Assembly (NCBI GenBank): GCA_021152595.1
Contig: JAGKVC010000003.1
Location: 1-51,329 of the forward strand
Source of the DNA: Clostridia bacterium
GTDB taxonomy: Bacteria; Bacillota; Clostridia; Oscillospirales; Ruminococcaceae
Direction: 5' to 3'
Length of the DNA: 51,329 nt
In this document: piece after piece, positions 32,219-41,244 of the stretch
How the letters are laid out: each line of letters starts with the position of its first letter
How positions within the stretch are numbered: position 1 is the first letter of the stretch
Made by a program: the position numbers and the translations under genes
The notes under the pieces: generated by a model
What the model was told of the DNA's origin: nothing
The model's database searches: none
The model's input: the letters and a program-made list of their open reading frames with translations, nothing else

Positions 32219-32928
32219 ACATAAAACACTTTCATATCGTCGAGCCGCAGACAGGCGAGCTTTCCGCCTGCCTCATGGAATACGGCACCGCAGTCGATGT
32301 TGATATAGGTTTCAGCGAACAGCACCTCGGCTCTGCCCTGCATTTCGGGATAGGTCAGCGTCGGGGTATGTCCGAAGATCAGCGTCCGGTCGTCATAGAA
32401 GCGGTCGCCCTGCTGCGGACGCGCATTGATCAGTGCATCCAGCGGATATTCCGAGAGCGGAATCGAAGGATCAAAGCCCTCAATGCCGCTGTGCGTCAGA
32501 ACAAACCGCCGTCCGTCCGGCATGGTCAGCTCATCAAAGACACGGAATTCGCGCAGATATGCGAGCAGCTCCGCGCGCTTTTTCGGCGGAAGGCTGAGAT
32601 ACTGCGTCATCGTGATCGAACCGCCGTTCTGCATCCATGCGCTGTAAACCTCGAGTCCCTCGGGAGTATAGAATTCAGTGACATTTTCGGGCGTTGCCTC
32701 ATCGGGAAGTCCGCTGACGCATTGCAGCATGATTGCCTCATGATTGCCGAGCAGCGGATAGACATTGATCCGCTCCATGCAGTCGAGCAGCAGCGGAACC
32801 GGCGTATCGCCGCGGTCTACAAAATCACCCAGGATATACAGATCATCCGCCTCGGAAAAATTGATCTTCTCGCACATTTTCCGGAAGAGCGCATGGCACC
32901 CGTGGATATCGCTCATGACATAGATCAA
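32215..32928 (-). CDS. PPP-type metallophosphoesterase
   Basis: 237 residues with the full metallophosphatase set: SDIHGCH (about 6-12), LGDFVDRGD (about 33-41), LLGNHE (about 59-64), THSG and FGHTP. This is the serine/threonine phosphatase-like branch that also includes diadenosine tetraphosphate hydrolases. The substrate is not clear. The start is TTG at 32928: it is needed to include the first beta strand (IYVMSDIHG) and has GGGAGG 10 nt upstream, while the next in-frame ATG has no SD. It lies 41 nt after rsmE and overlaps mnmM by 4 nt. Confidence 0.9.
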   Translation of the reverse strand: MIYVMSDIHGCHALFRKMCEKINFSEADDLYILGDFVDRGDTPVPLLLDCMERINVYPLLGNHEAIMLQCVSGLPDEATPENVTEFYTPEGLEVYSAWMQNGGSITMTQYLSLPPKKRAELLAYLREFRVFDELTMPDGRRFVLTHSGIEGFDPSIPLSEYPLDALINARPQQGDRFYDDRTLIFGHTPTLTYPEMQGRAEVLFAETYINIDCGAVFHEAGGKLACLRLDDMKVFYV

Positions 32929-32969
32929 GCAGGCTTCACCTCCCTGTTATCACGTATTTTCTGCAAAAT

Positions 32970-33692
32970 TCAGTTGAGATTTCCGGTATGGAACATGAGG
33001 ACGGACATTGCCGTCAGCGGCGCGGTCTCACACCGCAGAATCCGCTTTCCGAGCCAGACCGGCTGCACGCCCTGATTCCGGAGCATGTCGATCTCCTCCG
33101 GATCAAAGCCGCCCTCGCTGCCGATGCAGATGCCATAGGATTTTGCATCGCTGCGGACTGCGGAAAACGAAATACCGCCCTCGCCCTCATAGAGGACAAG
33201 CGGAACCTCCAGTGTGCGCATGCGTTCCGCTGCCATTTCGAGCGAATGCAGCGGTGCGATCACCGGAATGATGCCTCTGCCGGATTGCTGTGCGGCTGCC
33301 TGTGCGATCTTCTGATAGCGCGGCAGCTTCTTCTGAAAGTCATCGCTGTTCATCCGCGAGATGCAGCGGCGTGTCAGCACCGGTACGATCTCCGTCACAC
33401 CGAGCTCAACGGTTTTCTGGATGATCTGCTCGAGCTTATCGGATTTCGGAAGCGCCTGAAACAGCGTCACAGAGATTGTCGGCTCCGCGCAGCAGCGCTC
33501 CGAGGACAGGATCCGCAGATATACCGCATCCTGTGTGATCTCCTCGATCTCACAGAGATAGTCTATGCCGCACGAACAGACAGTGAGCTGTTCCTGCGGA
33601 CGCATCCGGAGAGAAAAGCCGATGTGACGCACATGTTCATCGCGCAGGACAGGCTGCTCCGGCGAAAAAGAATCCTCAAAGAATTTCGGCAT
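32970..33692 (-). CDS. rsmE: 16S rRNA (uracil-1498-N3)-methyltransferase
   Basis: 240 residues, typical for RsmE. An N-terminal PUA-like region precedes a SPOUT knot domain. Signatures are the QKTVELGVTEIVPVLTRRCI block and the SAM-binding knot IGSEGGFDPEEID followed by LGKRILRCETAPLTA. It methylates U1498 in 16S rRNA. The ATG at 33692 has AAAAGGAG 9 nt upstream, and earlier in-frame codons lie within the promoter. It is the first gene of the operon rsmE-phosphatase-mnmM-small membrane protein. PrmA, often just upstream in Firmicutes, is missing. Confidence 0.95.
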   Translation of the reverse strand: MPKFFEDSFSPEQPVLRDEHVRHIGFSLRMRPQEQLTVCSCGIDYLCEIEEITQDAVYLRILSSERCCAEPTISVTLFQALPKSDKLEQIIQKTVELGVTEIVPVLTRRCISRMNSDDFQKKLPRYQKIAQAAAQQSGRGIIPVIAPLHSLEMAAERMRTLEVPLVLYEGEGGISFSAVRSDAKSYGICIGSEGGFDPEEIDMLRNQGVQPVWLGKRILRCETAPLTAMSVLMFHTGNLN

Positions 33693-33723
33693 AGCAAGAT
33701 GCTCCTTTTGCATAATCCTCTTT

Positions 33724-33752
33724 ATTATAGCATATAATTCAGCATTTTTCAA
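33724..33752 (-). promoter_or_regulatory. Promoter of the rsmE operon
   Basis: On minus, TTGAAA - 17 nt ending TGC - TATAAT, 31 nt before the start codon. Confidence 0.9.
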
Positions 33753-33838
33753 GTGGGGGCATGATATTTATATCCGGCAATGCTTGATATATATATTCAG
33801 CAATTTGCAGGATGCAGATGAACGGAGGCAGCGGGGGC

Positions 33839-33867
33839 TTGCAATATCGGGGAAAATGCTGTATAAT
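33839..33867 (+). promoter_or_regulatory. Promoter of the DUF4129-paralogues-BaiN operon
   Basis: TTGCAA - 17 nt - TATAAT. The spacer and left flank are close to identical with the recD2 promoter at 24383. Confidence 0.9.
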
Positions 33868-33902
33868 AAAAAGAACAATTCCTGCGGAAAAGGGGGGATC
33901 CG

Positions 33903-35228
33903 ATGCTGACTGTGATGGCGCTGCTCTGCCGTGCGCTCGGCTTTTATCCGCTCTGGCTGCTGCTGCTCTCGCTCTGTCCGGCAGATGCGATGCTCCCTGC
34001 AATGGGCATTCTCCTCGGGACGGCGTTCGTGACCGGCGTATGCGCCCGATTGCTCCGGCAGCGGCTCTATGCCAGAAAGCGGCTTTCCTTCTGGCTTTCC
34101 GGTCTCTGGACCGTCCTCTCTGCGGCGATCTGTGCAGGGGGCGTGATGCTGCTGACGCACAGTCCGGTGATCAGTACGGTCACGGCGGCGGTTACGGTCA
34201 TCGGAACGCACCGCAAAGCCGATGCCGATCCTGCCGATCTCTTTACGGTCAACGGCGATGTCGCGTTCCTGACCTGCGCCGTCATTGCGACGGTGATGCT
34301 GGCGGCTGCGTATCAGGATACGCATCTGACCATGACGCTCGGCGTAATCGGGACGGTCGAAGCGCTGTATCTGCTGCTGCGCAATCAGCTTATGCTGCGC
34401 AGATTCGTCAACCGGAGAAGCAGCACCGAAACCGCAGTTCCCGCGGAGATCCGGCGCGGCAATCTGACGCTCGTGATCGGGCTGATCGTGCTGCTTGCGG
34501 TGATATTCGTGTTCCATACGCCGCTGGTGCATTTCCTCGAATGGCTGCATCAAAGCCTGATCCGGCTTGTCTATGCGGTCGGGCGGTTCCTCTACCATAT
34601 TGCCGAACGTCTCAGCGGAGCGGCGCCGGAAGAGGCTGAGGAGATACTCATCGGGGAGGAAGCAGAGCTGCCGCAGGCCGCCGGAAAATCCAATCCGCTC
34701 TGGATGCTGCTCTGGATCCCGTTTATTGCAGTTGCGTGGGTGATCTGGCGCGAGTTTCTGTCGGATTGGGTATACGATATTAAAATGTTCCTGATTGATC
34801 TCGCGGCAAGACTGCGGAAAAGTGATCCCGATGCGCAGGTGATCCGCCGGACTGCGGCAGGGGAGTATTACGATACCGAAACAACACTGCGGCGTACGGA
34901 GAATGAACGGAGCCGCAAGCGCGCCTGGCGCAGAGAACTCCGGCGCTGGCATGCAAGACCGGACGGCAGCGAAAAATTTTACGCAGGCTACCGGCTGCTG
35001 CTCGAGGCGCCCTGCTGGGAGAGCGGCATGCTCCGGCAATCGGATACTGTCCGTGAGATCCGCGATAAGTGGGCGGAATATTTTACACCGGATTCTGCGC
35101 TGGATGCTGTGACATCGGATTTCCATGCCGACCGCTATGCAGAGCAGGGACTTCCGGAAGAAGCAATCCGTGATCTGGCTGCGGCGCTCGAACGGATCCG
35201 TACCGTGAAAACTGAAAAACAGAGGTGA
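33903..35228 (+). CDS. DUF4129 domain membrane protein
   Basis: 441 residues. Helices lie near 5-24, 30-48, 60-85, 118-160 and 188-207, with a further helix at about 270-285. The C-terminal soluble domain (about 355-435, FYAGYRLLLEAPCWES, TVREIRDKW, SDFHADRYAEQGLPEEAI) fits the DUF4129 pattern. DUF4129 proteins often accompany transglutaminase-like and MoxR/vWA genes; none is present here. It is the first gene of a four-gene operon, with 3 nt to the next gene. The SD is AAAGGGGGG. The role is unknown, probably in the cell envelope. Confidence 0.8.
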   Translation: MLTVMALLCRALGFYPLWLLLLSLCPADAMLPAMGILLGTAFVTGVCARLLRQRLYARKRLSFWLSGLWTVLSAAICAGGVMLLTHSPVISTVTAAVTVIGTHRKADADPADLFTVNGDVAFLTCAVIATVMLAAAYQDTHLTMTLGVIGTVEALYLLLRNQLMLRRFVNRRSSTETAVPAEIRRGNLTLVIGLIVLLAVIFVFHTPLVHFLEWLHQSLIRLVYAVGRFLYHIAERLSGAAPEEAEEILIGEEAELPQAAGKSNPLWMLLWIPFIAVAWVIWREFLSDWVYDIKMFLIDLAARLRKSDPDAQVIRRTAAGEYYDTETTLRRTENERSRKRAWRRELRRWHARPDGSEKFYAGYRLLLEAPCWESGMLRQSDTVREIRDKWAEYFTPDSALDAVTSDFHADRYAEQGLPEEAIRDLAAALERIRTVKTEKQR

Positions 35229-35231
35229 ACG

Positions 35232-36401
35232 ATGGCATCCAGATATCATCCCGAAATGACGGCGCAGCTCCTCAATCTTCATTTTGAAAAGCAGACGCAG
35301 GCATTCAGCGGCGCCCTGAACGGCTATCCGGTGTATATGATGTGGTATCCCGGCGATCTGGTGTACAGCATCCGGATCTTTGCAAAGCATCCGCAGGATG
35401 ATCGCTGTCAGGCGCAGCTTGACGCTTTTCAGCAGATGCACACCGGCTTCCACTTTCTCTATCTGCGTGCGGGGGTGCTGACCGCTTCCTATATCCTGCG
35501 GGACGGCGAATCCGAAGCGCTGATTGCAAATGAAATCAGTGCGCTGGCGGCATATGCTGCACAGCTCGGGCTGGTTCCCTGCTGCACGGACTGCGGGGCG
35601 GAATCGGAGCAGCTCGAAATCTACCGCATTTCGCAGACGGACGGGCTGTGCTTCTGTCCGGCATGCGCGGAGCGGTGCAGACAGGATACACAGAGCGCGA
35701 ATGCAGCCGTGCAGGCGCACCGTCCTTCCGCAGGCGGTACGGCAATCGGACTTCTGATCATGGCGGCGTATCTGTTTCTGCTGCTCTTTGTGCTGGGTGC
35801 CGGTCAGACCGCAAGCGGACTCGGTGCTGCGGTGCAGGTCGCGGTCGCGTCGCTGCTCGGCATTGCGATGATCCATAAATACGGCGGCACGGTGACGCGC
35901 ATGACCGCTGTAATCTGCACGATTGTCTGTATGGTATGCTCTGCCGGATTCATTGTCCTGCGGCAGACCGCTGATATGACAAAATTCAATCAGAAGAATC
36001 TTGTGCAGTTTCAGCGGATCACAAAATATTTTGAAGTTGCAGACCGCGGCGACAGTCCCTATGAGGTCTTTGCCGATGATAAGGACATGAACGATCTGAC
36101 ATGGAGCTTTGCGGAATATACCCCCGAAAAGCTCGCGGAAACGCGGAGCCGTGCGGCATTTGCATGTCAGTATCACACGTTCGGATCGGTGCTGCTGCAT
36201 CTGCGTGAGGGCATGCGGAAGGTTTATTCCAACCGCACGCGGCATGATTTCTGGTTTGCAGTGTTCCTCGCAGCAGGCTGTGCGGTCTGGATCGGCTTAT
36301 TCTGGTGGAAGCCGTTCCTGCGCAAAAAGCGCGAACATTATGCATTCAGAGCGATGCCGGTTTCCGGCAGAATCATACAGACTTCTTCCAATCAAACATA
36401 A
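35232..36401 (+). CDS. Membrane protein with Cys zinc-ribbon, tandem paralogue 1
   Basis: 389 residues. The N-terminal domain (about 1-110) begins LLNLHFEKQTQAFSGALNGY and matches the next gene product. A zinc-ribbon-like part at about 116-150 has CCTDCGAE and CFCPACAERC. Four hydrophobic helices lie at about 175-196, 200-217, 228-248 and 338-355, with a soluble loop between the last two. No known family is recognised. Start AGAGGTGAACG-ATG. The shared N-domain and Cys pattern, but diverged membrane half, show an old tandem duplication with 36417-37526. Confidence 0.72.
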   Translation: MASRYHPEMTAQLLNLHFEKQTQAFSGALNGYPVYMMWYPGDLVYSIRIFAKHPQDDRCQAQLDAFQQMHTGFHFLYLRAGVLTASYILRDGESEALIANEISALAAYAAQLGLVPCCTDCGAESEQLEIYRISQTDGLCFCPACAERCRQDTQSANAAVQAHRPSAGGTAIGLLIMAAYLFLLLFVLGAGQTASGLGAAVQVAVASLLGIAMIHKYGGTVTRMTAVICTIVCMVCSAGFIVLRQTADMTKFNQKNLVQFQRITKYFEVADRGDSPYEVFADDKDMNDLTWSFAEYTPEKLAETRSRAAFACQYHTFGSVLLHLREGMRKVYSNRTRHDFWFAVFLAAGCAVWIGLFWWKPFLRKKREHYAFRAMPVSGRIIQTSSNQT

Positions 36402-36416
36402 TTACGGAGGTTTATC

Positions 36417-37526
36417 ATGGCATTGCATCCTAAGAAATTCACAGAGCTTTCCGGTCTGCATTTTGACAAGGCAGCCAATACCTACTGGGGCAATCTGGAG
36501 GGCTATCCGGTCTTTCTGACCTTTGTTCCGCGGCGTGATACCGTCATTTTCCGGCTGATCGCAAAGACGCCCTCGGATGAAATCTCCCCTGATTTGCAGG
36601 CACAGGCGAATGCATGGTGTACATCCCATGCCGGTGTGACGGGGCTTGCACACAGAGACCGCTGTCTTTCGGCGGCTGTCTCCCTGACACCGCGGAATAC
36701 CGACGAAAATCTTTCCGCACTGACCGCGGCACTCGTCACCTTTGCCGCTTCGCAGGGGCTGATCCCGTGCTGCATGTCCTGCGGTGCGGAATACGGCTAC
36801 CGCTCCTATCTGCTCGACGACGGCGGCGTGACCGTCTGCGATTCCTGCAAGCCCTATGTGGAGCAGAAGCTGCTCGAGGCACAGCAGGATGCCGCTGAGG
36901 TTAAAGCGAATCCTGCCGGACTCGCTGCCGGTGCGCTGATCGGTGCGGCTGTGGTCTTTTTCCTGACGTTTTTCGTTCTCAAGCTGAGCTATCTCAGTAT
37001 GCTGACGGGCTATGCAGGTGTTCTGCTCGGACTGTTCCTTATGCGCAAGCTCGGCAGAAAGCTGACAACGCCTGCCGTCATCATCTTCACGGTACTCTGT
37101 CTCGCGGCAGGCTTTGCTGCGCCGGTTGCGCATTTTGCCAATCTGATCGCGGAGACAAATACCGAAAATTACGATAAAGCCAAGCAGGCAAGTGACGGCT
37201 ATACAGAGCTCATGGCATTGTATGACGGTCTGTCAGAGGATCAGCTTGCCGAGCTGGACGCGATGGGCGAGGGAACCTTTGATCTGGACAAGTATAAGGA
37301 AATCTATGACAACGCGCAGCTCATTATGAATCACACCACGACCGCGAGCTGCCTCAAGGATATGCCCGAGCTGCTCAATAACACCTATTACAGCGATGCA
37401 AAGCCGGAGCTGATCAAGTGCCTGCTCTTCGCGGTTCTCTCCGTGCTTGCCGGTGCTGCTCTGACCGCGCCTGCAATGCTCAAAGCCGATCAGGGAAAGC
37501 ATACGCTGCGGGAGCTGCCTGCATGA
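36417..37526 (+). CDS. Membrane protein with Cys zinc-ribbon, tandem paralogue 2
   Basis: 369 residues. The N-terminal domain (LSGLHFDKAANTYWGNLEGY) and CCMSCGAE ... VCDSCK ribbon (about 120-150) parallel the previous gene product. Hydrophobic segments lie at about 165-188, 192-210, 220-240 and 335-357, with a helical loop (about 250-330) between the last two. Function unknown; no catalytic motif is seen. The SD is GGAGG, 16 nt after the paralogue. The stop overlaps the start of the next gene (ATGA). The zinc ribbon may aid dimerisation or partner binding. Confidence 0.72.
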   Translation: MALHPKKFTELSGLHFDKAANTYWGNLEGYPVFLTFVPRRDTVIFRLIAKTPSDEISPDLQAQANAWCTSHAGVTGLAHRDRCLSAAVSLTPRNTDENLSALTAALVTFAASQGLIPCCMSCGAEYGYRSYLLDDGGVTVCDSCKPYVEQKLLEAQQDAAEVKANPAGLAAGALIGAAVVFFLTFFVLKLSYLSMLTGYAGVLLGLFLMRKLGRKLTTPAVIIFTVLCLAAGFAAPVAHFANLIAETNTENYDKAKQASDGYTELMALYDGLSEDQLAELDAMGEGTFDLDKYKEIYDNAQLIMNHTTTASCLKDMPELLNNTYYSDAKPELIKCLLFAVLSVLAGAALTAPAMLKADQGKHTLRELPA

Positions 37527-38725
37527 GCCGTTCCGTGATCGTGGTCGGGGGCGGTGCCTCCGGTCTTTCGGCGGCAATCGCTGCGGCTGACAAGGGCGCG
37601 TATGTCACGCTGCTTGAACGTCTGCCGCGTGTCGGAAAAAAGATCCTGCTGACCGGCAACGGCAGATGCAATCTCGGCAACCGCGATACCGCTTTTTCGC
37701 ATTATCACGGCACACTGCCGCAGGCTGCGCGGATTCTCTCGGGATTTGATCCGGTGCGCTTTTTCCGGCAGTTCGGGCTGCTGACACGCACGGATGCCGA
37801 GGGCAGAATCTATCCGATGAGCGGTACGGCGGCATCTGTGTTGGATGCGCTCCGGTTTGCCGCCGCACAGCGCGGTGTCCGGATGCTCTGCGAGAAGCAG
37901 GTGACCGCGGTCAGTCCGAAGGGGAATCGCTGGCAGGTGACCGCCGGTGATGATCATTTTACAGCGGATGCGGTGATTTTTGCGGCAGGCGGTTCTGCCG
38001 CGCCGAACTGCGGAACAGACGGAAATCTGCTGCCGATGCTGCGGAAAATGGGATATACGGTCACTGAGCCGAAGCCTGCACTCTGCCCCGTGCTGACCGA
38101 TCCGGCAATGGTGCGCGCCTTGAAAGGGCTTCGCGTCCGGGCGGCTGTCTCTGCGATCCGCGGCGGAAAGATCCTGAAAACTGAATCCGGTGAGGTGCAG
38201 TTTACCGATCAGGCGCTCTCCGGTATCTGCGTATTCAATCTTTCGCGGCTCGCTGCTCAGCACGGCAGCAGCATGGAGCTTTCGCTGGATCTGCTGCCCG
38301 ATCTTCCGGCGGATGAGACGGCGGCGCTTCTGCATGAGCTGCTCGGATTGCGCGGCGATCTGCCGGCAGGGGAGCTGCTGACCGGATTGTTCCCGAAGCG
38401 CATCGGGGAGATGCTGCTGCGCAAGGCGGGCGGCAATCTCAACGAAAATGCATCTGAAATCTCAGAAGATACGAAGAAAGCATTGCACACACTGCTGCAT
38501 GATCTGCGCTTTCCGGTTAAGGGAGCGGCATCCTTTTCACAGGCACAGGTCACCGCTGGCGGCATCGCCGGACAGTGTGTCGGAAAGCATCTCGAATCGA
38601 AGCTGCATAAGGGAATCTGGTTTTGCGGCGAGCTGCTCGATCTCGACGGCGACTGCGGCGGATTTAATCTGACATGGTGCTGGGCTTCCGGTTTTATTGC
38701 CGGCAGTATGAGCGCCGAATCCTGA
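37523..38725 (+). CDS. BaiN/HI0933-like FAD-dependent oxidoreductase
   Basis: 400 residues. The N-terminal FAD-binding motif VIVVGGGASGLSAAIAAADK and the family signature GKKILLTGNGRCNLGN are decisive. The C-terminal block ASFSQAQVTAGGIAG, then GIWFCGELLDLDGDCGGFNL, is also typical. The family is broad; BaiN was proposed in bile-acid metabolism, but most members have no known substrate. It is the last gene of the operon and is translationally coupled to the upstream paralogue by a 4-nt overlap. A terminator lies 22 nt after it. No bile-acid genes are nearby, so that role should not be assumed. Confidence 0.9.
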   Translation: MSRSVIVVGGGASGLSAAIAAADKGAYVTLLERLPRVGKKILLTGNGRCNLGNRDTAFSHYHGTLPQAARILSGFDPVRFFRQFGLLTRTDAEGRIYPMSGTAASVLDALRFAAAQRGVRMLCEKQVTAVSPKGNRWQVTAGDDHFTADAVIFAAGGSAAPNCGTDGNLLPMLRKMGYTVTEPKPALCPVLTDPAMVRALKGLRVRAAVSAIRGGKILKTESGEVQFTDQALSGICVFNLSRLAAQHGSSMELSLDLLPDLPADETAALLHELLGLRGDLPAGELLTGLFPKRIGEMLLRKAGGNLNENASEISEDTKKALHTLLHDLRFPVKGAASFSQAQVTAGGIAGQCVGKHLESKLHKGIWFCGELLDLDGDCGGFNLTWCWASGFIAGSMSAES

Positions 38726-38747
38726 AACATATCCATATAGAAGAATT

Positions 38748-38785
38748 GCCCCTGCGTATTGCAAAGTACGCAGGGGCGTTTGGTT
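38748..38785 (+). terminator. Terminator after the BaiN-like gene
   Basis: GCCCCTGCGTA / TACGCAGGGGC with an 8-nt loop, then GTTTGGTTATT. Confidence 0.8.
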
Positions 38786-38845
38786 ATTCGGGCGGGAAAC
38801 AAAAGCTCGTTTTTGCATGGTGAAAATCTGCATGCACACAGAAAT

Positions 38846-38884
38846 GCCATCGTATCTCTGACCTGACATCAGAAATACGATGGC
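38846..38884 (-). other. Long hairpin between convergent genes
   Basis: GCCATCGTAT-c-TCTGA / TCAGA-a-ATACGATGGC around a short loop. It sits 45 nt beyond the stop of the Cthe_2159-like gene (minus). The T-run is weak, so it may be a terminator for that gene or an mRNA 3' stabiliser. Confidence 0.55.
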
Positions 38885-38929
38885 TGAATTTCGTATCCGT
38901 CCGCAATTTGCGAAGCGGTTTTTATGTAA

Positions 38930-40405
38930 TTAGGTAATCGTGTAGAAGGTGACGGGGTTGCCTGCGGTGAATGTGCCGCCGTCTTTGCCGGAGGTGTAGG
39001 AGCCGCCGAAATAGACGTAATGGTCGCCGCTGCCGTCGGTGCTTCCGCCGTAATCGACGCTGTATTCCGCATTGAGCATCAGCTCCGGACCGGAATAAAC
39101 CACGTACTTAAAGTTATTCGGGGAGCTCATCGTGAAGATGCCGTTGCCGCCGCTTGTGACATTGACCAGCGTGCCGGCAGGCTGCGAATTCGCAAACATC
39201 AGACCGATGATATTGGCGGTGGTGACTGCGGCATCCGGTGTCGTGAAGGTGTTGCCGATTGCCCAGAAGCTGCCGCCTGTGACCGCGAGCGAACCTTCGC
39301 AGTAGATCGCGCCCTTTTCCTCGCGCGTGCCGCCGATGAACACCGACGAGCCGCCTGTGATATTGATATAGCCGTCGGTCTTGATGCCGTTTGTGCCGCC
39401 GAGACAGTAGTTGACGCCGGCATTGATCTCGATGCCGTCATTGGAATGCAGGCAGGATTTCGCTGCCTCGATATTCAGCGTGCCGCCGTTGACGATGATA
39501 TCGTCGTCGCTCTGGATGCCGTGGGCGTAATTTGCCTTGATATTCAGCTCGCCCTCGCCCTTGATCTGCACGGTATCATTCGAGAAGACGGTGCCCTTGT
39601 CATCGTCGTGAACGCCGCCGTCCTCGAGGAAATTCACCGTGCCGGGCAGCGAATTGATCGTCAGCTTTTTCGCATTCAGGCAGTTGATCGCGGAGCCTGC
39701 CTTATTTGTAATGCTTGCGCCGTTGAGGTGCAGCTTGACCTTTTTCTTATCGGTATTGACGATGATCTGACCGTTCGAGAGCGTGCCGGTGATCTCATAG
39801 GTGCCGCCCTTGCCGATCGTGATTTCGCCGCCGTGGACGACAATGCCTTCGCCGGAATACTTCGCGGTGGTATCCTCAAGGTAGATATACTTGGTCGGCT
39901 TGACTGCATCCTCGGGATCGTCGTCTTCATCGGTGACGACAGTGGTGGTTGTATCGGATTTGCCGCTGTCAGCCTTGGCGGTTGTGGCTTTCGCTGCACT
40001 GCCGGAATTACCGGAGCTGCCGGAATTGTTGTTTCCGGAATTGCTGCTGCCGGTGTTTCCGCCGGATTTGTTCTCCGCTTTGGAATCGCTGCTCTTGGAG
40101 CTGCTGTCATCCGATTTGGATGAGCTGCTGTCCGATTTCGATGAAGAATCGGACTTCGAGTCCTTGGAATCCTTGGAGCTGCTCTCTGCTTTCTTCGCGG
40201 TTTCCTTGCCGGAAGTGCTGCTTTCGGTTTCATCCGATTCGGATTCGGTACTTTCATCCGCTGCGGATGTTTCTTCTGCAATCTCAGCGCTGCTCGACTG
40301 CTCCGGCGTTTCTGCGGTGGCATCCTGTGAGCTGTCGCCGCAGGCGGAAAGGCTGCCGAGCATCATCAGTGCGGTCAGGAGCGCCGCCCATGTATATTTT
40401 TTCAT
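38930..40405 (-). CDS. Lipoprotein with Cthe_2159-type (DUF4353) beta-helix carbohydrate-binding domain
   Basis: 491 residues. A lipoprotein signal ends in LSAC (C22). Residues about 25-165 are a Ser/Lys/Asp/Gly-rich linker. The C-terminal part, about 170-490, has the parallel-beta-helix-like repeats of the Cthe_2159/DUF4353 family (GTYEITGTLSNGQIIVNTD, GIQSDDDIIVNGGTLNIEA, GIKTDGYINITGG). Cthe_2159 binds polygalacturonate and calcium. The same domain occurs in the CotH protein at 43528, so the two may share a ligand. It follows the VTC/DUF4956 unit on the same strand across a terminator. The SD is AAAGGG. Confidence 0.88.
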   Translation of the reverse strand: MKKYTWAALLTALMMLGSLSACGDSSQDATAETPEQSSSAEIAEETSAADESTESESDETESSTSGKETAKKAESSSKDSKDSKSDSSSKSDSSSSKSDDSSSKSSDSKAENKSGGNTGSSNSGNNNSGSSGNSGSAAKATTAKADSGKSDTTTTVVTDEDDDPEDAVKPTKYIYLEDTTAKYSGEGIVVHGGEITIGKGGTYEITGTLSNGQIIVNTDKKKVKLHLNGASITNKAGSAINCLNAKKLTINSLPGTVNFLEDGGVHDDDKGTVFSNDTVQIKGEGELNIKANYAHGIQSDDDIIVNGGTLNIEAAKSCLHSNDGIEINAGVNYCLGGTNGIKTDGYINITGGSSVFIGGTREEKGAIYCEGSLAVTGGSFWAIGNTFTTPDAAVTTANIIGLMFANSQPAGTLVNVTSGGNGIFTMSSPNNFKYVVYSGPELMLNAEYSVDYGGSTDGSGDHYVYFGGSYTSGKDGGTFTAGNPVTFYTIT

Positions 40406-40434
40406 AAATCCAACCCTTTCTTCGGTAGCTGAAC

Positions 40435-40467
40435 AAAAAAGACCGAGGCAGGATACCTCAGTCTTTT
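40435..40467 (-). terminator. Terminator of the VTC-DUF4956 unit
   Basis: On minus, AAAAAGACTGAGG / CCTCGGTCTTTTTT. Symmetric, about 13 nt past the DUF4956 stop. Confidence 0.9.
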
Positions 40468-40479
40468 TGCTTGTTGTTC

Positions 40480-41244
40480 TTATTTCTGCTTGACATCATA
40501 GATCTGATCGTCATATTTGTAGAGTACCAGCGTGACGTTGAGGTTGCCGTTCAGCGCGCGGATCTCATCAATAAACTTTTTCTGGTCTGCATCGGTCTTG
40601 ACGCGGACAGAATAGATCAGATCGAACAGGGTTCCGAAATCGGTCGTCTTGACACGGCGGAGTACAAAGCTCGTTGTGTACTTCTCAAAGACCTGATCGA
40701 AGAGACCGTTGTAATTGAGGTTCTCCGGAATCGTGACCTTGAGCGTCATATCCTGTGTTTTCGGTGCAGCGAAATTGATGAGGTTGAACAGGATCAAGAC
40801 TGCTGCAAGAATCAGGAAGATCAGGCAGGCGTAGCCGATGAAGCCGATGCCGCAGGTGGTACCCATGACCATTGCGAAGAAGATGTACGCGATATCACGG
40901 GGATCTCCGGGGGCGGAACGGAACCGGACCAGTGAGAATGCACCGGTCAGAGAGATCGAAGCGGTGATTCCGATTGTGCTGTTGGCAAGCAGACACATCA
41001 TTACGATGATGGTTGCGACCAGACCGGAGAGCATCGGCATCGCCAGCACATAGCTTTGCGAGTAGCCGGTCTTCCGGTGGGTGAACATATAAACCAGACC
41101 GATCAGTACGCCGAGCACCAGTGCGCTGAGCACGCATGCAAGCACCTGTCCGACGGACGGAAAATCGAGGTTTGCGGCTGACTGATCGTCAAAGATACGG
41201 TTAAAAAGATTGGTTGCCGCGAAGGCTGCTGTGAGGTTAAGCAT
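40480..41244 (-). CDS. DUF4956 membrane protein
   Basis: 254 residues. Four hydrophobic segments lie at about 33-52, 65-85, 88-105 and 125-155. The family core ISLTGAFSLVRFRSAPGDPRDIAYIF (between helices) is followed by a cytosolic domain of about 95 residues (VRRVKTTDFGTLFDLIYSV-like segment). DUF4956 genes are frequent partners of VTC polyphosphate polymerases and CotH; the role might be polyphosphate export or anchoring, as inference. It overlaps the VTC gene end by 8 nt, so they are coupled. The SD lies within the VTC coding end (GGAAGA). Confidence 0.88.
   Translation of the reverse strand: MLNLTAAFAATNLFNRIFDDQSAANLDFPSVGQVLACVLSALVLGVLIGLVYMFTHRKTGYSQSYVLAMPMLSGLVATIIVMMCLLANSTIGITASISLTGAFSLVRFRSAPGDPRDIAYIFFAMVMGTTCGIGFIGYACLIFLILAAVLILFNLINFAAPKTQDMTLKVTIPENLNYNGLFDQVFEKYTTSFVLRRVKTTDFGTLFDLIYSVRVKTDADQKKFIDEIRALNGNLNVTLVLYKYDDQIYDVKQK

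Noticed and set aside
37523..38725. Bile-acid reductase role for the BaiN-like protein
   Set aside because: Only the broad family is supported; no bai genes are nearby.
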